Shown here in pieces: positions 39,415 to 50,245 of a DNA stretch of 64,000 bases. Position 1 is the first letter of the stretch. Each line of letters opens with the position of its first letter. The translations under genes were made by a program, and so were the position numbers. The notes beneath the pieces were generated by a model. The model was not told the DNA's origin, made no database searches, and saw only the letters and a program-made list of their open reading frames with translations. Origin of the DNA: Progne subis subis (Eukaryota > Chordata > Aves > Passeriformes > Hirundinidae); assembly GCA_022316685.1 (NCBI GenBank), contig JAKJHU010000046.1, forward strand, positions 6,547,001 through 6,611,000, in the 5' to 3' direction.

Positions 39415-40359
39415 GGAAAATCCCACTTCCTGATACTAAGCATTTAGTCTTCCTGAAATGTGAAGGACACCAAGACCAGTAATAAAAGTATTTTTCCTTG
39501 GTATTTGTTGCATTCTAGATAAAGCCTATAAAAGTGAGAAGATGTGCAAGAGAAGTGATAAATACAGACTTAAAAGGGCCAGTGTGACAAGTGGGACTGA
39601 AGCTGCCCGTTCTCACTGCCTGATGCAGTGTGGATGCCTGAATGTGATGTGTATGCATAGCATCACCCTTCCACCAAGCTTTCCTCAAAGCTCTTCTGGA
39701 GAATCTCTGTATGACCTTGGCTAACCTGCATTTTCTGAGAAATTGCAATTACATTGCACTCTTGTACATTCTTAGGAAACAGGCAAAAGCTTTACTGTAA
39801 AACCTCCTAAGTTTATGAAGGCAAAGGAGACTCAAACTTGGTCTCATAAAGAACTTTTGTACAGAAGAATCTAAAAAGGGTCATAAGCAGCATTGAATAT
39901 AACCTGTATTAAATACCTAAAAAATATAATCTTTTGCATAGAATAAAGAAAAGTGCAGCTACAGCGCAGCATTCCATACCAGAAGAGAGGGCTAATTTAT
40001 GTGTGGTATAGAATTAACTGTTGTCTCTCATCACTAAGACTGCAACAACTAAAGACTACGTTTATATGGAAAATCACTTTTGGGTAAAAAAAAAAAATAA
40101 AAAAAGGTGATTAGGTTGTTTCACTATGTGAAGTGCAAACACTTGAAATTCTTTTAAAAAAGCAAAATTAATAGGTAATTTTCACAATTTTCTCTCGGTA
40201 TTACTAGGAAAAATGAAATAGCTTTTGTTCTTTTAGAATCCAAATTAAAATTAAATCTGCATTTGGCATCTATTTTATGCAAAATGATAATTAGAAAGCT
40301 TATAGAAATACAAGCTTTATCTATTCTATAAAAGCTGGTTATTTAAGGACTATCAATTC

Positions 40360-40437
40360 TTTATTCCCTTCTAACTTTTGTACTGCAATCCCTGTGGTAA
40401 TCAAGCACAGAACAGCATTAAGTCTGGGAGATTTATT
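40360..40437 (-). terminator. SLC35G1: Candidate SLC35G1 poly(A) signals
   Basis: On the minus strand AATAAA occurs at 40432-40437 and again at 40360-40365, about 330 and 400 bases after the SLC35G1 stop. Either would give a short 3' UTR. I cannot say which is used, and more distal sites are possible. Confidence 0.35.
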
Positions 40438-40762
40438 TCCACTGCTCTGAAAAATAGAGTCTAAGTGGAGAGTCAGGAACTTTAGGAAAATAAATATAGT
40501 CCACTTTTGAAAGAAAGAAACAACTTTTAAAGTATCTTTCTACTGCCCATATTAGCATGCCTAAATATTAGAAAGGAAAGTATACACCTCATCAGCTGCT
40601 AAAACATCTCCAATTTTGGTAAAAAAAAAAGTCGTTATTTTACTGGATATAATTTGGTACTACAATTTAGTAAATAGGATATTTAAAATAAATTAAAATA
40701 AATATTGTATTTATGTGTCTTTCAAGGTTGCTTGTTTCTGTAAGGAATTAGTGTCTATATTG

Positions 40763-41522
40763 TTAGATTTCCCTCTGTTTAGCTTTTTTCACACTATGTC
40801 TCCACTTACGAATGGCAGTTCCAGAACTACTGGCTACTACACAAAGGGCACCACCCACAGTCCACCAAGTTGGTAGATGATTGAGAAAAAGAGTTTGTAA
40901 AATAAAAGCAAACACCACATCCATTGTTCTCATTATTGCTACAGGTCCAGCTTTCTCTATCTGTAATGCTTTTGTGAGAAATGTCTGACCTCCCAACCCT
41001 AACAAGCCTATTAATATTAGAAAAACCCTATCTCTACCACAATATGGTAAACGCCATTCATTCAAAACAAACAATGCTATAACACATCCAATTAATCCAA
41101 TGACTGCGTAATACCAAATGGACAAAAAATAATGCACAGATTTTCCCACCTTCCTTAGTATAACAATAGTCGAAGCTGCAGATAATGTGCTCGCAAGCGC
41201 TGCTATAGTTCCTTTAAGGTGATCTGAGTAACTTCCTTCAATCCCTGTAACACGTGAGCCAAACAGAAATGGTGGTCTGGCAATAAGAATCACTCCAGTG
41301 ACTGCAAAGAGAGTAAACAGAAGATCCCAAGGGCTGTATTTCTCTTTGAGAAAGATCCATGCCAGCAACGATGTAAAAACAGGACTGGTAAAAGTTATAA
41401 CAGTGGCATCAGCTAGTGGCATGACTTGGTAAGCGTAGTAGAGAAGAACCATTGCAGTAGAGCCAAGGAATCCTCGGAAGAAAAGAAAAATTCTTTTACC
41501 TTTTGGTCCCAAAAACCCTGTT
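40763..41522 (-). CDS. SLC35G1: SLC35G1 exon 3 (terminal coding exon)
   Basis: The acceptor TTTCTGTTTTTCAG ends at 41523 and the stop codon lies at 40763-40765. The first base completes a lysine codon begun in exon 2. The exon encodes the end of the first EamA half and all of the second, then a basic cytosolic tail (RKWRHSVKKAKQREI). Confidence 0.95.
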
Positions 41523-44500
41523 CTGAAAAACAGAAATGTCACATTAATGTCACTGTCTTGCTTATTTCCTAACTAACATCCAAACATATTTAAGCATGGT
41601 ACACCCTTCTAGACAAAGGAGCTTAATACTCAAATATTCTTAACTGTCTGATCACAGATCAATTTATTTCCATTATGACCCCCAATCCCAGAGTCCAGAA
41701 CCTGTTCTTCGAGTGATTAATTGTTCGCTTGCAAAACAACCCAAGAGTATACAAATTACCTTCTGTTTTCTTAAGATCACTCCTTAGTGGAAATCAAAGC
41801 ATTTGATACAATAATCCTGGTAGAAACCTCTACCATTCAGAGAGTCAAAGGTTTTCAGTTTTCTGAATCACATTAAGAAACTATCAACTAATCTAAAATA
41901 ATGGAATTTTGCAACTGAAGTCCAAATTAAAATAACATTGCAATCGTATTTAAGCGAGTTATAATTCTAGATCTAGTTTTAAGAACTAACTTTAAATTTA
42001 AACATTCTTTACACTTACTTGAAGTATATTAAACCAGGAAGAACAAATGCCATTTGGAAAACACATCGAAATGCACTCACTTCCACTGCATGTATATCTT
42101 CTATTTTTTTAAGGAATAAAGAGGCCACTGAGAAAAGGAAGGCAGACAGTATAGTGTAAAACAGACCGAGTCCCGGGCACACAGCTTTCTTCTTTGTCCC
42201 TGCAACAGATAAACTACAGTTAATAAGGATCTGTTAGAAGAGTTCTCTGATCAGGCAGCTACACACACTGCAGCGCTCCACCTGTCTGTAGTGGTTTTTG
42301 TGACGGAGAACAGGGGAAACAAAGAAACAAATGCAAATATTACACATATTTATCACAACTACCTTGAAAATACTTTTCACTGACCATGATGGGTCCTCTT
42401 TTTTTCTTAAAACAGGGTGTAAGAGATGAACTCTAAACCCTGCGATACAAACCTTAACAGTTCTACATGAGCTCATAGACTTAACTTCTTGTAGGTATCA
42501 GACTAGGTACGGGTGATTTACTATAGGAACTAGTCACAGATCTCCCCAGGACCCAATAAATGTAACAGACTACAAAGTCTAACAGACTATATAACCATAG
42601 TCCATGGTCAGATTCTGGAACTATTATCTTGGGAATCGGCTGCTTAGTTAACTAAGGTTCCTAAGCAAAAACTTAATTTCCTTTCTCACAAATACACAAT
42701 GTAAAATCTGTGTACAGAACATCATTTCTGTTATATTTTTCTTTTGCAGCTGAATCACCCTAAATTTGACCTAGACCAATAACATTTTTATCTTGCTGTA
42801 AGAATCCAAATATTTTCTTCAAATAGGCTTCAAATAGACATTTTAAAGGAGAATAATTTAAGTAACTAATGTTAAAACATCAACGGCCTGATATCTATCA
42901 TAATTCCATGAAGACCTTAGTTTATGCTTACTTATAAAAGACTTCCCCTTCCTGAAAGTTTCCCAAGTCTAATGTTTCTATTCAAGTTTTCTTATTGCCT
43001 CAGGCTCCCTTCAAAAACATACTCTTCCTCGTTCCACTCATTCTCTCCACCCGGAACTATTTAAAAAAAAGGAAAAAAAAAAAGAGAGAAAGCAAGGAGA
43101 GAGAGAACTGTGAGACAGAGAACAGTGTTGAGGTCAGTAGCAGCAATCTCCACAGAAATCAGCCTTTTTTGTTATTGCTTTGTGGCATAAAAGGAACAGT
43201 ATTTCCACTGAACCTAGAGGCGAACACCAGGGAAAATAGAGCCCATCTAAAAATTTGAGTGAGGTGTCACCTTGCTATCTCTTTCTTTTCCTCTACCTGC
43301 ATAAAAAATTGGGAGTTACCTTTTTTCTGCTGCTCCCTCTAAAGATAGGATCAAGAACTCCATGTCCCAGAGCCAGCGTTTCGATAAAAGGAAAGGGTGC
43401 CTCATCTCACATTATTGTGGCAGCCTGTGAGCCTTATGGATCCTCTAAAACATAATCAGCTGGGTGCTGCTGAGAGTTGCTTAGCAACTAAGTATGGTTT
43501 TGAGAGTTGGTTTTTTTTTTTTTTAATTAACAAAACTTTTCACAAACCATTTTGATCCTCCTTGAGATCAGCACTCAAGGCTGAGAAACTGCATCTTAAT
43601 GCCTAGAAGGGGAGACTGCAGGCTAATAGTCCTAGGGACCCGGGCTTTACAACAGCAACCACAACCTGAAGTAGGTAAAAGGTTTGCTTCTCAAGGAATC
43701 CTGACACACTGCAGCTGAAAGTGAGTTACAGCTTCTGCTTGAAATATTTGTTTGGCAACAGCCTCTTACATAAAACTGACTATAAAAACTATCACAAACC
43801 AGCACTGGACCAGGACATTTACCAGCTATGAAACAAAGTGGATTGAAAAAACTGTAGATGAACTACATAATGCCTTAATCCACATAGTCACATAACAGAA
43901 CTACAAAATCAACAGTCTCTAATACTGAAACAAGAGGAGTCAGACTGGCCTACAACTGGAATGGGAAATCCAAACCCAGGCTGGCTTTTGGATGAACACA
44001 GCAAAACCAGAACTATTAACTTTTATTTCAGGCATGATAGCTTCTCTGATTATTACAGAATGAAGCCAACCTAAATAAAGGAAGCATTGAAATGGAAAAT
44101 CAATTAAATTAAAGCAAAATACACTGAAAGGATCTTACACCCAGAACTAGGCTTTGGACTGTAAGGAACAAACAAAAATCAGAAGGAACTCATTTCTGTA
44201 AGCCACCCAATACACCAAGCCTATCAGAAACAGAATCTTCAGAATCTTGAAATACTAGAATTTAAACCACCAACATCTTGAATTGCCAAAGCATGTACTC
44301 AGTGCAATGAGAAAGTGTTTTATTTCCTTTTAAAAATAAAATGGTCCAAGTTCTTCCACCAAAAACAAGAACTGCAGTTCTGAAGAGTACTTATTTGAAA
44401 GTAAGTTTTAGGGAGACGTTAGCTTAAGATAACATTCCCACCCTACAAAATATTAAGTTTTGAAATACTAGCCTAACACCATCAAAACAGTCAAGCACTC

Positions 44501-46290
44501 CTGCTTTTTCCAAAGAACACAGGAGCCCAAAAATCAAAATATTTAAGCAGTACCCAAGTCCTCTTTTTTGAGTGGCTACAGATTTCGGTTTTCCAATTTT
44601 ATTCCCTGGCCATCTCCACATGTAATGCTTTCAAACCATTTTCCACTCCTGTTTTAAGTCATAAATGCTTCCCACTGCTCCCTGGTTTAGGTGTAAATTC
44701 TAATTGTATTTTTAATGTACTTAGTTCCAAACAGTTTTTATACTTACAAAATGCATGCAATGAAGAAAATCACACTTCTCACATACAAGCATCTCAAGAA
44801 TAGTAGCAGAGGCAGAAGAGTACTGGCTATGGGAAAGATCATCAGATTCTCCCAGACCTTCAGGAAAGGCAGAAGAGTCTCCACGTTATAAAAAGGAGAA
44901 GAGCTCTTTCTGACTTCTGCAGAGTGCCAGGAGCACAACAGCCTGCACTAGAACTAATCATGGTCATGCAGACAAGATGTAGGCGTGATTCATAGTCTTC
45001 AGTCATAGACTCAGTCAACAATACTGTGAGACAGACAGCCCAAAACCAAAGTACCCTTTCTGGTTAACTAAAGAAAGTTTCTCAGGATTTCAAACACTGG
45101 GTTTTTTCCCCCAAGCTTTGCTTTAGAAGTGACACTAATGTGAATTTCATTGGCGAAGGACTCCGGACTCTCCACAGCTCACCAGCAAACCTATTTTCTG
45201 CTGGAAAGTCTATTACAATCAATTTAATGACAAACACATTTACAGTGAAGTCGTTTTTAAAAAAAGTACTTGAGATAACTTCAGAACTTATTTTAAGATG
45301 GCACTTATGTTTTATGAGAACTCCACCTTAAACCTACATGTTCCATTTTTCACAATAAGTTTGTGGCTTTATCAATTGATCATTTGATCAAGAAGTGAAG
45401 CACCGAGTCCAACTACACTCAGACTAAAGCAATGGAAGAATTGCCCATGAAGTCACAGTCCCAAGTACGTGGACTAACTGAAGTGCACTCTCAAATGCAT
45501 TTATAGTGCCAGAAGTCCACAAAGGCAGAAGATACCTCTATTTACCCAAACCTGTCAAGTCTTACTTTAAAACTTTAAAAACAGGAAGTACTGTTTTTCC
45601 GAGGAATAATCGCTCCCGAAGCTCTCTCAAAGGCGGGAGCCGCCCGACCCTGGGGATGAGCGGTCCCGGCGCCCTGCACGGGGCACCCGGCCCGAGCCGC
45701 GCCCGGCACACCTACAGGGGCGCGGAGCAGGTCCTCCCTGCCGGCCCGCCGATTCCTCCACCGGGGCCGCCTCAAGAGGAGCGGGGGGAAGAGGGCGAGG
45801 CCGAACCCGTTCCCAGGTGACCCGCGGGCACCAGGTGCGAGCCGCCGCCGCCGGGGACGGCTCGGAGGCGGCTCCTGCCGGCGGCGAGGCGGGCACCGAC
45901 GCCGGGCGCCCTCTGCGGCCGCCCGAGCCCGCTCCCCGCCCCGCCGCCACGTGCGGACGGCCCGGTGCCCTCGGGCCGCTTCTTCTTCCCCCGCGGCCCG
46001 GCACCGTCACCCAGACAGCGGCCAGCCCAGCCGGGACGACGCTGACCCCCCCTGCTCCGCCTGCCGGACTCTCGCTCCTCACCAGGTGCCTCGCAGCAGA
46101 ACGGCCAGGACATGCCCGAGCAGCAGCCACAAGCGCGGCGCTCCTCGGCGCCCGCCGCCTCGACGCCGGGCGCCGGGCAGAGGCACGGCTGTACCGCACC
46201 CGGCCCATCCTCCCGGCCCGGCGGCGCCTCCGGCTCCCGGCCGCCCGCCGCCGGAGCGGCGTCGCCCTCTCCGCTCTGACACGGCACCAT
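40763..46290 (-). CDS. SLC35G1: SLC35G1 (TMEM20/POST), complete three-exon gene
   Basis: The coding exons are 46290-46083, 42199-42019 and 41522-40763, joined by GT-AG introns with consistent phase (1149 bases, 382 residues; human about 365). The product is a drug/metabolite-transporter superfamily protein with two EamA halves and about ten membrane segments. The mammalian protein is reported to bind STIM1 and affect plasma-membrane Ca2+ ATPase, and also to transport citrate. The N-terminus (residues 1-70) is Pro/Ala/Gly-rich, poorly conserved, and ends in a Cys cluster (CGCCSG...FCC) that could be lipidated. The conserved body starts at TKKKAVCPGLGLFYT; strong family blocks are YYAYQVMPLADATVITF, ALQIEKAGPVAIMRTMDV and PTWWTVGGALCVVAS. 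The ATG at 46290 has G at +4 and lies in a CpG island. No breaks or missing blocks are seen. Confidence 0.95.
42019..42199 (-). CDS. SLC35G1: SLC35G1 exon 2
   Basis: 181 bases between the acceptor TTATCTGTTGCAG (ends 42200) and the donor TTCAA|GTAAGTG (GT at 42018). It encodes GTKKKAVCPGLGLFYTILSA through HAVEVSAFRCVFQM to LIYF, i.e. the first membrane helices of EamA domain 1. Being under 60 codons, it is easily missed by ORF scans. Confidence 0.94.
42200..46082 (-). other. SLC35G1 intron 1
   Basis: A 3.9-kb intron from the donor CACCTG|GTGAGG at 46082 to the acceptor at 42200. It is GC-rich for its first 450 bases, where it lies in the CpG island, then AT-rich. I recognise no exon, RNA gene or repeat family in it beyond short T and A runs (for example 43511-43524). 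The next intron, 41523-42018, is also featureless. Confidence 0.8.
46083..46290 (-). CDS. SLC35G1: SLC35G1 exon 1 (start exon)
   Basis: ATGGTGCCG at 46290 opens 69 codons plus one base to the donor GCACCTG|GTGAGG (GT at 46082-46081). The split glycine codon joins correctly to exon 2. Without splicing the frame would continue to 45772 as an arginine/glycine-rich, composition-driven extension, which I reject. Confidence 0.9.
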
Positions 46291-46353
46291 GAGGACGCGG
46301 GGCCACCGCGATGCTCCCGGCGGCTCCGCGGCTGCCGGCGATACCTGCCCTCC

Positions 46354-46363
46354 TGCGCATGCG
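46354..46363. promoter_or_regulatory. NRF1-like motif in SLC35G1 promoter
   Basis: TGCGCATGCG matches the palindromic NRF1 consensus (YGCGCAYGCGCR) except at the last positions. It lies just upstream of the SLC35G1 start codon, where such sites are common in CpG-island promoters. Confidence 0.45.
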
Positions 46364-49300
46364 GTATGACCGCCCGGCGCCGCCCGCCGCCTTCCCTCCG
46401 CCCGCCCGCAGCGCCGAGCACCCGCGGGGGAGGTTACACCGGGGCCCGGCTCCGCCGCCCCCCGGCAGGCCCCGCCTGGAGCCGGCCGGCCCCTCCCGCG
46501 GCGGGTACCTGCCTGCGAGCCCGGCCGCAGCGGAGCGCCCCTGCCGGGACGGGAGGCAGCGCCCCGCCGCTTCCTTCCTGGCGTCCACCGCAGAGGGACC
46601 CGGCGAGGGCAGCGGGAGCGGTGCCGGGGAGCGGCGAGGCCGCGGTGCCTCGGGAGGGGGAGCTCTGAGCCCGCCGGAGAGCCGAGGGGGCCGCGCAGGC
46701 CGCGGCTGCTTCCGAGCGGAGGACGTAAAACCCTGGGAAAAGGTGACGCGAAGTTATTTTAGGGGCGTTGTTGCGTCATGTGCGCGCCCGAAATGAAAGC
46801 GGCGCTGTGTGTCCGCGGCACTGGCCCCTCTCAGCTCAGCTCAGCCCGGCCGGGCTCTGGGGTCCGCGGGCTGCCCCGGCACGAGTGACCCGCCGCAGCC
46901 CCGCGTGGCCCGGCTGGCACGCTGGGAATTCCCGCTGGAGCGAGCTCCGCGCCCCCCGCAAGAGCCGCGATGGGCCCGGTGGGCCCGTCAGTGTTGCCGT
47001 GTCAGTGGGCGGGGGCAGAGCATCGCTCCCTGCGAGAGCTGCTGCCGGCACCGGCTGCACTCTCGGGTCAAAATGGAGATGGGAGCCTGGTGGGCTATTC
47101 GGTAGGGATTGTTAGCAGGGTACAGAAATCGTTCAGCCGCCTTCTCGTATGTGTTCGCTAAGACAACGATGCCGCCTACGCCTTTGGGCAGGGGAATCGG
47201 AAAGGGTCGAGAGAAAAACAGGAGTGGCCCTTTTTCCTTACCCGTGAAAAAGTGCAGAGTAAAAGAAGCAGAATAAATTTAAAATGCTATTTTTTCCCCC
47301 CCTTTTGAACAAGTTGGACTGTTATCAATAATTAAAGTGGGAGGAATTTCTATTAAAAGGAAAGATTTATGTTCACATTAATCTCTTAGCTGCATAAATT
47401 AATCTGTGTTTATTTCTTTATTCTTAACAAAGGGAACTGTAATCTACGGCTTTAGCAAAATGAATGCCAAATGGTAGATAAAAGCTATTTCATACGTTGA
47501 ACTTTTCCCTCAAGCTACCTCATAAAAGCTATTTCAAGCTTTCGGTGTCTCTAATTTAGCACATTTTATAGTCCATGCTAGCCCACCAGAGGCTGTAAGC
47601 ATTTCATTATCTTGGAGCCAGCATTTGATTAATATGACCAGAATTGTTTCACAAATTGTTCTTAACTAAAAATTAGATGTGCTGTATCAATTATTAAAAT
47701 AAGAGAAATCAGTTAATAAGGTTGTGTGGAAATCAGAATTATTTGTAAATATTTACATTATCTTGCTATAAAACAAGAAAATAATTAAATATATGCTGCA
47801 ATATTTATAAACAACTTGTATTACAGTTCCTATCAACATAGCTTTCTACAAAGTCTATACTGAAAGCTTTACTAAATCGTTCCTCTGGAGATGAAAAATT
47901 TTCAAAATAGACACTCTTAATTAAGAAGTTACTTTTTCTTCATGCACCTCTCTATTACTCGGAGTTTGGTTTAATTTAGAAAGGGAGGTGAAAATAAACC
48001 TGGCAGCCTGCTGCTTTCTCAAGAAACTTACACTCCTCTGCTCTCCAAGGCAGCTTTCACAGGCCACTGTTCCACGAATCGCCAACACAAAGCTAGAGCT
48101 GTCCTCCCCCAGACAAGTTCTCTCAGCAGCCGTCCCAGGCTGGTGATCCCACAGGTGTCTCAGGAAGACCTGGCACGTCCCTTGGGCACTGGGGGTGCAG
48201 CAGAGCGTGCCCACCCGAATTTTTGTGGCTGTCACCTCAGTCGCTTGGTGAGTTGCCTCTGGAGTCAGTAACAGCAGAAGCAGCTGGTGAACTCAAGTTC
48301 TTTCAAGACGAAAACCAGAGCCCAAACATAGTCCACAGTACAGATGCAGAACAAATTTTAGTGAATTCTTAAAATTTCTGCCTATTTGTTAAAATATGCA
48401 AATTATACATTTATTTTATAATTGTAGATTCTTTAAAGTGCCACAGTGCCAAGTACTGAGCAATAGAGAGTTTCAGAGAGACTGCAACAACCCCCTCCGT
48501 ACACCTCTGCATCTGGTTTTGAAAGGGAACATCTGAGGGCAGTGTTTGTTTATGCCAAGATACATGAAGTGTTCTGTTTGCTCCTGGTCAAACTGCCAGG
48601 TTTGTCTCAGCTTGAGAGCTTCCAAATTCTCCTTGTAAAGTACAACCCTCTTCCCTGAACAAGGAAACAGAGCAGTTGCAGCTGCCCAAACTAACCAAAC
48701 TAAACTAACTGACAAATGTAATTTGCAGTCATGCTGCCCTAGACTGGAAAATTAAGCACCTGCATAAATGTGACAGGTCAATGTCTTATGCACTTTTTCA
48801 AGAACAGATTAAGTCTCATCTGTGTAATACTGTGCCCAGAACTAGCTGTTCCTTTCTCCAGCACATCACCTATAATATCTTTGCTGAGTGCAAACTCCAT
48901 AAGAAAGGTCTTTAGTTAACTTGGGCAATTTGGTCATTGAAATTAAACTGCAGCACCAGCTAGAATGGCATTTATTTGGTTTCCATCGTATCATAAATGC
49001 AGAAAGTGAGCCACCTCTTGCTTAGTCACCGCTCTCCACACATGGAGCTTTCTTAGGTAAAGAATATCATCTTAGGAAGAATATCATCCTCGTCCAGAAT
49101 TTAGGCACAGGTTTTTTCATTATAAACGCCAGGAACAAGCCAGTACTTCACTGCAGGTTGAGACAGAGGCCTGACAGGTACTTCAAACTCCTGTAACGAG
49201 TCACTGGTCTTGGTCTGTGTGCCTGCATAGGGACCCTTTGGTTTCCATCTCCCCCCCTGCAAATGCTGTTTCTGACTCCTCAGAGTGGCTTTCCAGAAAC

Positions 49301-49860
49301 ACTAACAAGCACAAATGACAAAGCAATTAAGTAAGTTTTGTGGAGAACCGTGGGACTTTTCTAAGAGATTATAAGAACTTTATCCGCTATCACATCATTT
49401 CTTTTATCCACCGCTGATACATTCTAATAAGCTTTTTGGAACGCTGCTGCTCTTGGCGGTTTAGTAAGAACTAAATATAAACTGAGGGAGCCCTGGAACT
49501 GACCTGGCCCTTACTCACCTCTCCTAAGGGCAGCACTAAGAGCCCTGCAGAGCTCCAGCAGGAAAGACATCTGGATTCCTGGTACTGCACGTGGAACACC
49601 CTGGTGACATCTATCCCAGTTTGATCTAAACATAGCTGTGTCAGCACTGTTACGTACTGATTAAGCTATAAAAGTAGTAGATTTAAATCAAGACAGTAGT
49701 CCATATCAATGGCTTTATTCGGTAAAAATGCCAATTCTGTAAAACCAATTTTTAAGTGGTCTAGCAAAAAGTTCATCCGCAGAAATATAGACAAATGTGA
49801 AGGAAGTAACAAAATAAGTAATAAACTTGCATGGTTTCCTTTCATTCTGAAAAGGTTTAA

Positions 49861-49861
<1 letters not shown>

Positions 49862-49898
<37 letters not shown>
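49862..49898. repeat. 37-bp poly(A) tract
   Basis: An uninterrupted run of 37 A. The AT-rich sequence to its left is not recognisable as a processed pseudogene or SINE, so I list it only as a homopolymer. Confidence 0.95.
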
Positions 49899-49900
<2 letters not shown>

Positions 49901-50066
49901 AAGAATTATTTCCTCAGCTTCTGAAATGGATCCAACTCTTAAGTGCATTGTAATAACCATTTACCTCTGCACCCCAGTGCCATAAAACAGATGATTATTG
50001 CAGCACCAAGGACTTTCATTGTCCTAGTCATTCATCCAAACTTCTGTCCAACCCAGAGTTGTTTGG

Positions 50067-50245
50067 GAATCAGAGTAGCTGAGGTTGATGGGCACATCTG
50101 GTGCCTGGAGAGGTCATCTACTCCACCCCCTCTGCTCAAAGCAGGGTCAGCTAGAGTTCAAGACACTCTCTCTCGGGATTTTGAATATCTCCAAGGATGG
50201 AGACTGCATCACCCCCTGGGCAACATGTTCCTGTGTTCAATCACA
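50067..50245 (-). mobile_element. CR1 LINE 3'-end relic
   Basis: The plus strand reads GAATCAGAGTAGCTGAGGTT, then GAGGTCATCTACTCCACCCC, CTGCTCAAAGCAGGGTCA, TTTTGAATATCTCCAAGGAT and CCCTGGGCAACATGTTCCTG. This is the reverse complement of the CR1 3' region (consensus: CATCTAGTCCAACCCCCCTG...TGAATATCTCCA...GGGCAACCTGTTCCA). It is a typical 5'-truncated copy inserted on the minus strand. It is followed on the right by a 15-base A run. Confidence 0.9.

Larger units (their letters stand above)
25330..40350. other. Intergenic region between PLCE1 promoter and SLC35G1 3' end
   Basis: AT-rich sequence with no recognisable exon or RNA gene. It contains a T run at 29172-29192, a G-rich run at 28666-28680 (eight G, A, six G), an 11-bp stem with a 5-base loop at 36948-36974, and the MIR-like relic, CR1 relic and long hairpin listed separately. 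The open frames here are all short and match nothing known. Confidence 0.6.
45600..47110 (-). promoter_or_regulatory. SLC35G1: CpG island, SLC35G1 promoter and first exon
   Basis: Dense CpG sequence covers SLC35G1 exon 1 and extends about 800 bp upstream of its ATG. An NRF1-type motif TGCGCATGCG at 46354-46363 lies about 65 bases upstream of the ATG, and an ATF/C-EBP-like TTGCGTCA occurs near 46770. No TATA box is evident, as usual for CpG-island genes. The long open frames on both strands are compositional. A divergent rightward transcript cannot be excluded but has no support. Confidence 0.8.

Noticed and set aside
45627..46668. Open frames of 264, 283 and 172 codons in the second CpG island
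   Set aside because: They are shadows or unspliced extensions of SLC35G1 exon 1. Only the frame from 46290 to the donor at 46082 continues into the conserved protein.
49709..49924. 71-codon open frame ending in the poly(A) at 49862, considered as a processed pseudogene
   Set aside because: The peptide before the A run is not recognisable, there is no upstream gene-like sequence, and the Lys run is just the poly(A).
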